Below are positions 44,815 to 51,684 of a stretch of 64,000 bases of DNA, piece by piece. The notes beneath the pieces were generated by a model. It was given only the letters and a program-made list of their open reading frames with translations. It made no database searches and was not told where the DNA came from. How positions within the stretch are numbered: position 1 is the stretch's first letter; each line of letters begins with the position of its first letter. A program made the position numbers and the translations under genes. Location: assembly GCA_002722105.1 (NCBI GenBank), contig PBKF01000043.1:16589-80588 (forward strand). Direction: 5' to 3'. This DNA comes from Fidelibacterota bacterium (GTDB lineage: Bacteria > Marinisomatota > Marinisomatia > Marinisomatales > UBA1611).

Positions 44815-45402
44815 TTATAGTCGAATTTGTTTAACAAGGTGATTTAAATCATTTCTTAATACTGCCATACTGGCTTTTTCCGTCCCGTCATAATATTTTC
44901 GAATTTGACCATCTGCATCTATTAAAATAAATTTAATAGCATGACCTTGGGGTAATTGATCAGCATAAAGCATAAATCCATTTTTCTTAAGATCTTTGAT
45001 CGCCTCTAAATCAGAAGTAAGAAACTTCCAACGATCATCACGGACACCATGAGCAATCGCATATTGTCTCAGAATTTCCTGATTGTCAATTAACGGATCA
45101 ACTGTAATGGAAACAAATTGTACTTCAGATACATTTTTATAGTCTTCATACATATCTTTCATGTTACTTGTCATCATGGGACACGGTCCAGCACAACTGG
45201 TGAAAATAAAATCCAGAACAGTAGCTTTTTTTATTAAATTTTGTTCAGAAAACTTTTCGCCATTTTGTGTCAAAAAAGAAAAGGATGGCACCTTTTTTAT
45301 TACAGGTAAATCAAAAGAATTTTTCGCTTTTTGGATGACCCAATTTGCACTAAAAGCAAGTATGGCGAAGCTAACTATTATATATATTATATTTTTATTC
45401 AT
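44815..45402 (-). CDS. sco: SCO1/SenC copper chaperone for cytochrome oxidase
   Basis: Thioredoxin-fold protein that delivers copper to the Cu-A site. One N-terminal TM anchor (IIYIIVSFAILAFSANWVI), then Cu-binding CxxxC in TSCAGPCPMM and the partner His in LPQGHAIKFILID near the end. The frame is open further upstream, but the ATG at 45402 overlaps the ctaA stop by 4 bases (ATGA) and yields a proper membrane anchor, so I choose it (195 residues). A second, different SCO protein is encoded at 54752. One of the two may act as a thiol reductase rather than a copper donor. Confidence 0.93.
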   Translation of the reverse strand: MNKNIIYIIVSFAILAFSANWVIQKAKNSFDLPVIKKVPSFSFLTQNGEKFSEQNLIKKATVLDFIFTSCAGPCPMMTSNMKDMYEDYKNVSEVQFVSITVDPLIDNQEILRQYAIAHGVRDDRWKFLTSDLEAIKDLKKNGFMLYADQLPQGHAIKFILIDADGQIRKYYDGTEKASMAVLRNDLNHLVKQIRL

Positions 45403-46328
45403 ATTATTACCTGTGCTTTTTTCCAAGCCGTATATTGAATCATCACTAGTCCTAAGATCCATGATGCAATCCATAAGTGAAATAGTTGAATCAATGGAAT
45501 AACTTCCAAAAACACCAGAAGTTCACCCGAAATGATTTGGGCCAACATCAAAATCATGATTCCATGTGTTGCAAATAATATTATTTTTGATGGATTTTTA
45601 GATTTTTTTACAAATATAACCCAAAAATAACCAGCAATTCCTGTAATGATAAATCCTAGTATGGAATGAATGTATTTAAATGGCCCCAACATCTGTAAAA
45701 GAAACTTTGAATCTATAATTGGATTCTCTTTACGCATCATTTCTAATCCTCCCCTAATCTCGGTTCCAAGAATTACCTCAATTAATAATGACACTATTAA
45801 GATTCTAAAAAGCCATTCAAGATTTTTAGGATAATTACCTGATCTCTCTGATTCATAATAATCCAAATAGTAAGCTTCCTGGGATGCATAAAGTAAAAGC
45901 ATTACAATGATTAGGGCTAAAAGCAAATGGAGGGTAATTGTAACTGGATTTAGAATTGTATCAACCAATATTGCACCTAACCATCCTTCAACGAGTGTAA
46001 GTAAAAATGCCGCTAAAACACTAAACTTTATCCGCTTAACATAATAATAATGCTTAAAAGCTAGAAAAACAGTTATGGTAATCGCTATGCCAACTAATCC
46101 GCCAAAAAGTCTATTGCTATATTCAATCCAGGCCAATACAACATTAAACTGATCTTGAAATTCTAAAGGAACTTGATCCAAGCTTGTTGGAGGAATCCAA
46201 CTATCAAAACATTTAGGCCAATCCGGGCATCCCATCCCCGCTCCTGCAACACGAACTAAACCACCAATAAAGATTAGTAAATAAGTCATCAAAGTGGTAA
46301 TAATAGAAAAACGTCGAAAAGTATTCAT
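45399..46328 (-). CDS. ctaA: Heme A synthase (COX15/CtaA)
   Basis: Oxidises heme O to heme A for the oxidase encoded at 57600. 309 residues, 8 TM helices. Motifs: FIGGLVRVAGAGMGCPDWPKCF (in parts, ~22-42; conserved Cys pair), WIEYSNRLFGGLVGIAITI with a heme His replaced locally by Asn region, HLLLALIIVMLLLYA, HSILGFIITGIAGYFW and LFHLWIASWILGLVMI. First gene of the assembly operon. Divergent from the SRPBCC-repeat gene across 146 bases, which should contain both promoters. Confidence 0.93.
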   Translation of the reverse strand: MNTFRRFSIITTLMTYLLIFIGGLVRVAGAGMGCPDWPKCFDSWIPPTSLDQVPLEFQDQFNVVLAWIEYSNRLFGGLVGIAITITVFLAFKHYYYVKRIKFSVLAAFLLTLVEGWLGAILVDTILNPVTITLHLLLALIIVMLLLYASQEAYYLDYYESERSGNYPKNLEWLFRILIVSLLIEVILGTEIRGGLEMMRKENPIIDSKFLLQMLGPFKYIHSILGFIITGIAGYFWVIFVKKSKNPSKIILFATHGIMILMLAQIISGELLVFLEVIPLIQLFHLWIASWILGLVMIQYTAWKKAQVII

Positions 46329-46474
46329 AAAATGCCGGAAAAATTAGAACAATTTTTCATATACTGATGAAACTTTTCCTCTTAAAATGAAAATACATAT
46401 GATTAAATTTTGGATTGAATATTGAGCAAATTTTATTCTTTCAGCTAATATATTATTATCAAGGCTAATTTTAC

Positions 46475-47785
46475 ATGATATTAAACCGGATTGAATTGGG
46501 AACTCCTTGTACGGTTCGGGAGACTGGTGAAACCGGATCCTTAAAGAAGATTTATTTCTATCCTACAAAATATGAGATTGAATTTAGGGATGGAAATATT
46601 AAGCATTTTTCGTCAAAGGATTTGGATTTTGAAGGAATCCAACAACCGGAGGCAATACTTCAAAAACCTGCCATCCCATATAATGGGATTGGAGAGCAAT
46701 GGACAACCTGGTCTCCCTTTTCTGGAGAAAGTATTGTAAAGCATCATTTTTCTACAACAAAAGAAATCATATGGAAAATGCTTACATCTATCGATATGTA
46801 CAATGTTTGGTTCCACGGCATACAGAGGGCGCTACCAATAGTCGATATTGAACGGTATGTACATCGTTATTCATTTACACATTTCAGGCTTGAACCAGGT
46901 GCTTTTTTTAAAATTAGACCAAAAACAATCGCACCATATTTCAATTGTCGAATCATGTCTTTAGAAAAAGAAAAAAAATTTGGTTTTACTTTTAAAACGA
47001 CACCTATTACTTCTGAATATATTCAATTTACCATTGATGAAACAGAGCAAGGTGTTTGGGTTACATGCAGGCGTACTTCTGAAGGACTTTTTTCTCTTCT
47101 AACCCAATTTAACTGGGAAGAAAAATCAAAAATTCTTCAAAGATTGGATTCTATTACACCCAAAATTGAATTTTTAAAAGATGAGATAGATGACACAGCC
47201 GAAAGTTCTAAAAGTGTTGATGCCAACCAGTTTGGTGGTTTTGCATCAAGACAAGATTATATTAATTATGCAATAAATATGGGCATTGAAGGGAACATGG
47301 ATTTTGTGAATTCTATAATCGAAAAACCAATTCGCGGTATTGCAAAGGCAGGGATTGTTAAGGCCAAAAGAACAGGTGAAATCCCTCCAAAGCCTGATAA
47401 GCCTAAAAGTGGTGATACACCTACAACTAGTAGCGGAGGTTTAACTCTTTTATCTAAAGATGAATTAATTGCTTATTTAGTTAATACAGGACTAGATGGT
47501 GATATGGACGCTGTCAATGCCCATGATAACAAGATTCAGCGTGGGAAGGCAAAAGCCATGATAGTAAAAATAAAGCGTGGAGCTGCAGACCGACCACCAA
47601 TGCCAAAAATACCTGAAGATAATGTAGGCGTAGAAGATAAAGGTGAAACAGATGAACAAATGATGGAACGATTGATTGCCAAGGGGTTAGAAGGAGATAT
47701 GGATGAAATCAATGCACTTGAAAACAAAGTATTACGCGGAAAAATAAAAGCTGCAATTATAAAAGCAAAGCGGGCAGCAAAATAG
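46475..47785 (+). CDS. SRPBCC-like protein with three C-terminal copies of a ~45-residue helical repeat
   Basis: Residues ~75-235 look like an SRPBCC/START-type lipid- or cofactor-binding fold (HHFSTTKEIIWKMLTSIDMYN; FGFTFKTTPITSEYIQFTI, in parts). Residues 256-300, 326-370 and 391-435 are three copies of one repeat with consensus GxEGDMDxVNxxxxKxxRGxAKAxIVKAKR, joined by Pro/Lys linkers. I know no named family for the repeat. No TM segment or signal peptide. Its TAG stop overlaps a GTG start of a 35-residue membrane protein, linking it to the bc-complex operon. It may bind a lipid or quinone near the respiratory complexes; this is inference from position. Confidence 0.7.
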   Translation: MILNRIELGTPCTVRETGETGSLKKIYFYPTKYEIEFRDGNIKHFSSKDLDFEGIQQPEAILQKPAIPYNGIGEQWTTWSPFSGESIVKHHFSTTKEIIWKMLTSIDMYNVWFHGIQRALPIVDIERYVHRYSFTHFRLEPGAFFKIRPKTIAPYFNCRIMSLEKEKKFGFTFKTTPITSEYIQFTIDETEQGVWVTCRRTSEGLFSLLTQFNWEEKSKILQRLDSITPKIEFLKDEIDDTAESSKSVDANQFGGFASRQDYINYAINMGIEGNMDFVNSIIEKPIRGIAKAGIVKAKRTGEIPPKPDKPKSGDTPTTSSGGLTLLSKDELIAYLVNTGLDGDMDAVNAHDNKIQRGKAKAMIVKIKRGAADRPPMPKIPEDNVGVEDKGETDEQMMERLIAKGLEGDMDEINALENKVLRGKIKAAIIKAKRAAK

Positions 47786-47892
47786 TGTCGGGAACACCAA
47801 AAGCAACCCTGACCAAAACACAGGTTATTTCAATGATTGTATGTACACTTTTATTATTGATATATTTAACAATGGTAACATGGGTATTCTAA
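47785..47892 (+). CDS. Tiny single-TM protein (35 aa), GTG start
   Basis: Translation from GTG at 47785, which shares its first base with the TAG of the upstream gene, gives 35 residues: a short Thr/Lys-rich N-tail and one TM helix (VISMIVCTLLLLIYLTMVTW). It is one of three consecutive miniature membrane ORFs with 3-base gaps leading into the HEAT/Rieske/cytochrome b genes, so it could be a small structural subunit or assembly factor of that complex. Support is the coupling, spacing and clean TM pattern; no homology is recognised. Confidence 0.6.
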   Translation: MSGTPKATLTKTQVISMIVCTLLLLIYLTMVTWVF

Positions 47893-47895
47893 AAA

Positions 47896-48045
47896 ATGAT
47901 GGAATGGCTCACATTAGATTGGCTCATGAGCAACCTAGAATGGGCTGTAGGAATCCTTATTGTTGGTATAATAATTTTATTTTTCTTCCCAATTCTATTG
48001 GGATGGCAATTAAAAAATGATGCTAAAACAAATGATGAGGTTTAA
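47896..48045 (+). CDS. Small single-TM protein (49 aa)
   Basis: ATG at 47896, 3 bases after the preceding stop. The product has an aromatic amphipathic N-terminus (MMEWLTLDWLMSNLEW), one TM helix (AVGILIVGIIILFFFPILLGW, ~23-42) and a charged tail (KNDAKTNDEV). This resembles the layout of accessory subunits of heme-copper or bc-type complexes, but no family is recognised. It is followed after 3 bases by the next small ORF. Confidence 0.6.
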   Translation: MMEWLTLDWLMSNLEWAVGILIVGIIILFFFPILLGWQLKNDAKTNDEV

Positions 48046-48048
48046 TTC

Positions 48049-48210
48049 TTGGACGCTTTACCGCTTATATCAATCTTGGTAATAGTATTTGCGATGATAT
48101 TAATTACTGAAATGATGAGGCTTAAAAGAGATGTTAGAAAATTATCCAGACTAACCAGGCACTTGAGGAAAGATATAGATCTAATAAAATCGGATTTAAA
48201 TGAAAAATAA
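48049..48210 (+). CDS. Small membrane-anchored protein with charged helical tail (53 aa), TTG start
   Basis: TTG at 48049, 3 bases after the previous stop. Residues 3-20 form a TM helix (ALPLISILVIVFAMILIT), followed by a long, strongly charged helix (EMMRLKRDVRKLSRLTRHLRKD) that could form a coiled coil. 62 bases separate it from the HEAT-repeat gene. Probably part of the same operon; function unknown. Confidence 0.55.
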   Translation: MDALPLISILVIVFAMILITEMMRLKRDVRKLSRLTRHLRKDIDLIKSDLNEK

Positions 48211-48272
48211 CTTAATTATTAGCTTTGACCTTGTAAAGGATTATTAAATAAATTTGTTTCTAACATCTTATT

Positions 48273-49160
48273 ATGGAGAAAACAATTCTTACAGATACAG
48301 AGAACCAAAAAAACGAATCGAGCCGGATTTATACGCTCTACTATTCATTTTTTTTAATTCCTTTTATGATTGCAGTTTTTGGAGCTGTTTTTTTCCTTCT
48401 TTTCAGATTTATTACTTACGAGACTACTGACGCTTCTGAATTATTAAACCAGGTAAAAATCGGTTCCAAAACAAAAAGATGGCAATCAGCATATGAGCTT
48501 TCAAAAGTATTAAATAATCCTGAAACTATTCCCCAGGATCTTGGATTTAAAAACCAGATGATAACATCATATAAACATGCTATTAATGATGACCCTTTAG
48601 TTCGTGCATATCTAGCAATTGCAATGGGTGCAACAGGTGATGAATTCTACTCAGATGAACTTGTCAATGGGATGAAAGATGAAGCTCGCGAATCTCGCCT
48701 AGCTGCAATCCAAGCAGTTGGTTTGGTAAAATCAGAAAATGCTGTTTCAGGTCTTATCCAGATTATAGAAAAATCTGACTATCAAGATGAACGACTTGCC
48801 GCTACTATGTCATTAGGTTTTATTGGCAATGACCGATCTATTCCAATTCTAAATAAATTATTAGAAGATGATGAACCAAACATAAGGTGGGATGCAGCTA
48901 TTGCTCTTGCAAAAATGGGACAAATAAATTCAGCAAAGATAATTGAAAATTTAATGGATCGTGAATACTTAAATACATTTCCAGAGCTGGATCCAAATGA
49001 AATTAATAAAGTGATTCTGACTGCTATTGAAACTTCAACATTAATTGAAAATGTTCGTTTTGAACCTAAATTGGTTATGCTCGCTAAATTTGATGAGAGT
49101 TTAAAAGTAAGGGATGCAGCAATAAAAACATTGAAAAAATCATATAATCGGATTATTTAG
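48273..49160 (+). CDS. Membrane-anchored HEAT-repeat protein of the bc-complex operon
   Basis: One TM helix near residues 24-50 (FFLIPFMIAVFGAVFFLLFRF), then ~5 HEAT/PBS-lyase-like repeats: RAYLAIAMGATGDE, RLAAIQAVGLVKSENAVSGLIQII, RLAATMSLGFIGNDRSIPILNKLL, RWDAAIALAKMGQ and RDAAIKTLKKS (each continuing). Its stop is 3 bases before the Rieske start. A HEAT-repeat protein next to Rieske/cytochrome b is a recurring arrangement in FCB-group bacteria; it probably scaffolds complex assembly. No phycobilin-lyase function is implied. Confidence 0.83.
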   Translation: MEKTILTDTENQKNESSRIYTLYYSFFLIPFMIAVFGAVFFLLFRFITYETTDASELLNQVKIGSKTKRWQSAYELSKVLNNPETIPQDLGFKNQMITSYKHAINDDPLVRAYLAIAMGATGDEFYSDELVNGMKDEARESRLAAIQAVGLVKSENAVSGLIQIIEKSDYQDERLAATMSLGFIGNDRSIPILNKLLEDDEPNIRWDAAIALAKMGQINSAKIIENLMDREYLNTFPELDPNEINKVILTAIETSTLIENVRFEPKLVMLAKFDESLKVRDAAIKTLKKSYNRII

Positions 49161-49163
49161 GAT

Positions 49164-49718
49164 ATGTCTAAAGAGAAGATCGTACCAAATGCTGCTGTTG
49201 GCTCAGGCCCTGAGAATGCATTCAAAATCTCTGAGACTGACCGGAGAGGTTTTCTTAACTGGCTGTCAGTAGGCTGGTTAGCTTATTTAGGGGTTACAGG
49301 TGGATTTTTTACGGTCATCATTCGTTTCCTTTTCCCCAATGTACTTTTTGAGCCACCCCAGACATTTAAGATTGGTTTTCCAGATGATTTTGCAAAAAAT
49401 TCTGTGGATATAAAATTTAAAAAATCTAATAACGCATGGATTGTTAGAGATGAGGAAACTATATTTGCATTATCTACCGTTTGCACTCATCTGGGCTGTA
49501 CTCCAAACTGGTTACCTGTAGAATCAAAATTTAAATGTCCATGCCATGGAAGTGGTTTCAGAATGACAGGAATTCATTTTGAAGGGCCTGCTCCAAGACC
49601 ACTTGAAAGGTTTAAAATCGGGCTTGCCAATGATGGACAGATTCTTGTTGATAAAACCAAAAGCTTCAAGTGGGAAAAAGGCGAGTGGGGAAATCCTGAG
49701 TCTTTCTTAAAAGTTTAA
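49164..49718 (+). CDS. Rieske iron-sulfur protein of the quinol:cytochrome c reductase
   Basis: 184 residues: an N-terminal region with a TM anchor (~32-58, after a twin-Arg-like DRRGFLNW, suggesting Tat export) and the Rieske fold. [2Fe-2S] ligands are C107-T-H109 in CTHLGC and C125-P-C-H128 in CPCHGSGF; disulfide cysteines C112 and C127 are present. The proximity of CTHLGC and CPCHGSG with GPAPRPLERF after them is classic for bc1/b6f Rieske proteins. It precedes cytochrome b by 30 bases and follows the HEAT gene by 3. Confidence 0.96.
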   Translation: MSKEKIVPNAAVGSGPENAFKISETDRRGFLNWLSVGWLAYLGVTGGFFTVIIRFLFPNVLFEPPQTFKIGFPDDFAKNSVDIKFKKSNNAWIVRDEETIFALSTVCTHLGCTPNWLPVESKFKCPCHGSGFRMTGIHFEGPAPRPLERFKIGLANDGQILVDKTKSFKWEKGEWGNPESFLKV

Positions 49719-49748
49719 GTTAATATTCAATAAAATTATTTAACAAAA

Positions 49749-50543
49749 ATGGCTGAAAAACAAAATAAAAAATCACTACTACAGAGTCTTGGTGAGTCTC
49801 AAGTTTGGAAATCAATTATTAGATCAGGTATTCCTCATACTCGTAGGCAAAGAATGCATGCAATTCTTGGTAGTGTTTTCCTCCACCTCCATCCAGCTCG
49901 TTTACCAAAACATGCTGTTAAAGTAGGCTATACATGGTGTATGGGTGGTCTTTCCTTTTTTCTTTTTGTGAATTTAACGATTACCGGTATCCTGTTAATG
50001 TTCTATTACCGGCCTACGGTTGAATACGCATATACAGATATTATCGATTTAACAGAACAAGTTCCTTTGGGAATTATGAGAGAGCTTCACCGTTGGGCTG
50101 CTCATGCTATGGTTCTTGTTGTATGGCTACATATGCTCCGTGTATTTATGACTGGTTCGTACAAGCCACCAAGAGAATTTAACTGGGGTGTTGGTGTATT
50201 ACTCATGACCATGACTATGTTTTTGTCATTTACTGGTTATCTACTTCCGTGGGATCAATTAGCAATTTGGGCAGTGACAGTAGGATCCAACATGGCCAGA
50301 GCACACCCATTTATTGGACATGAAGGGCCAGGTGCCAGTCTTTTAGCGATTGGAGATATTAATTTGGTTCATATTGGATCTGATGTGCGTTTCGCACTTA
50401 TTGGAGGTCGATTTGTAGGTGAAGCTACTCTGTTAAGGTTTTACGTTATTCATTGCATTGCCGTTCCTTTTATTATGATGATTTTTATGGCCATACACTT
50501 CTGGCGAATAAGAAAAGACGGCGGAATTTCAGGTCCACTTTAA
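49749..50543 (+). CDS. Cytochrome b6-type subunit (N-terminal cytochrome b) with heme c_i cysteine
   Basis: 264 residues, four TM helices. Heme b ligands are H114/H128 in helix B (14 apart) and H235/H250 in helix D (15 apart), i.e. b6 spacing rather than mitochondrial b. Cys64 in YTWCMGG aligns by context (next to FYYRPTV) with the cysteine that binds the extra covalent heme c_i in cytochrome b6 and Bacillus QcrB. The helical end GGISGPL is short, and the C-terminal half of cytochrome b is a separate gene. Oxidises menaquinol, most likely, with electrons passing to Rieske and on to the multiheme cytochrome downstream. Confidence 0.95.
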   Translation: MAEKQNKKSLLQSLGESQVWKSIIRSGIPHTRRQRMHAILGSVFLHLHPARLPKHAVKVGYTWCMGGLSFFLFVNLTITGILLMFYYRPTVEYAYTDIIDLTEQVPLGIMRELHRWAAHAMVLVVWLHMLRVFMTGSYKPPREFNWGVGVLLMTMTMFLSFTGYLLPWDQLAIWAVTVGSNMARAHPFIGHEGPGASLLAIGDINLVHIGSDVRFALIGGRFVGEATLLRFYVIHCIAVPFIMMIFMAIHFWRIRKDGGISGPL

Positions 50544-50559
50544 TTGTAGGTCATTTCAA

Positions 50560-51678
50560 ATGCTAGAAGCTTTTAAAAATACTGTAGATTACTTATCATC
50601 ACCTACAATCAGTTTTTCTATTTTGACTGTTATTACTCCAATACTTTTCCCACCTACTGACTGGTTTGATAAACTAAATCGCAAACTGGGTTTTTACCTT
50701 ATATGGACAAAAACAGGGTGCGCCATAGCAATGTCTATCATCACGGTATTCTTTGCGATAGGATATATGGATGAAAATTTCAGTGTAATATTGATGAAGG
50801 GTGACAATTTTCCTATTGTCCTGATGGTTTATTCTATATTCTTTTTTACATGGTTAGCTATGCACAAAGCGTATATAAATGATGATAGGATAGAAAACGG
50901 GTTGAAACCTTCTGAATATAATGACCCGGATGATAAAGTTCTTGTATGGCCAGACCTTGTCTATATTGAGTTTATTGCACTCATCCTATTTACTGTTTTC
51001 CTGGTGGTTTGGTCAATATTAGTTGCTGCGCCTCTTGAAGAGCCTGCGAATCCTGCAGCAACACCTAATCCATCAAAAGCTCCCTGGTACTTTTTAGGCC
51101 TGCAGGAAATGCTTGTTTATTATGATCCATGGATTGCGGGAATTCTCCTTCCACTATTCTGTATAATTGGGCTTATGGCAATACCCTACATGGATATAAA
51201 TAAAAAAGGAGATGGCTATTACTCTTTTAAAGAAAGACGAGTAGGAATATTTATTTTTATGTATGGCTGGATAGTTCTTTGGCTTTTCTTAATTGTACTT
51301 GGTACTTTTTTCAGAGGTCCCAACTGGAACTTTTATGGACCATTTGAATATTGGGATTCTCACAAGGTTGTTGCTTTGAATAATGTCAATCTATCAGAAT
51401 ATTTTTGGGTTAAACTCTTAGGTACAGGCCTGCCTGAGAATATACTACTCCGCGAATTTATTGGTTTTATCGCTGTTGGTATTTATTTATTTATTCTTCC
51501 AATTATTCTAGCAAAAACCTGGTTGAAGGATATGTTAGATAGTTATGGACCTGTTAGATATGTCTCTCTGATGCTTTTCGGACTGGTTATGTTATCATTA
51601 CCCCTAAAAATGTATTTCAGGTGGGTTTTCAACCTTAAATATTTTATTGCTATACCTGAATACTTTTTCAATATTTAA
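50560..51678 (+). CDS. Cytochrome b C-terminal (subunit IV-like) protein, extended
   Basis: 372 residues with 8-9 hydrophobic segments. The subunit IV core is the PNPSKAPWYFLGLQEMLVYYDPWIAGILLPLF region (in parts, ~168-200), corresponding to the quinol-site loop; the PEWY-type Pro-Glu is replaced by KAPWYF, which is normal for Gram-positive and FCB b6-type complexes. The protein is longer than chloroplast subunit IV (~160): it has extra N-terminal helices (~10-90) and about three extra C-terminal helices. It lies 16 bases after cytochrome b6 and 6 before the eight-heme cytochrome. Together they encode a complete reductase. Confidence 0.92.
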   Translation: MLEAFKNTVDYLSSPTISFSILTVITPILFPPTDWFDKLNRKLGFYLIWTKTGCAIAMSIITVFFAIGYMDENFSVILMKGDNFPIVLMVYSIFFFTWLAMHKAYINDDRIENGLKPSEYNDPDDKVLVWPDLVYIEFIALILFTVFLVVWSILVAAPLEEPANPAATPNPSKAPWYFLGLQEMLVYYDPWIAGILLPLFCIIGLMAIPYMDINKKGDGYYSFKERRVGIFIFMYGWIVLWLFLIVLGTFFRGPNWNFYGPFEYWDSHKVVALNNVNLSEYFWVKLLGTGLPENILLREFIGFIAVGIYLFILPIILAKTWLKDMLDSYGPVRYVSLMLFGLVMLSLPLKMYFRWVFNLKYFIAIPEYFFNI

Positions 51679-51684
51679 AACTTT

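Noticed and set aside
45403..45474. Upstream ATG extension of the first SCO gene
   Set aside because: It would overlap ctaA by 76 bases and put a charged 24-residue stretch before the membrane anchor.
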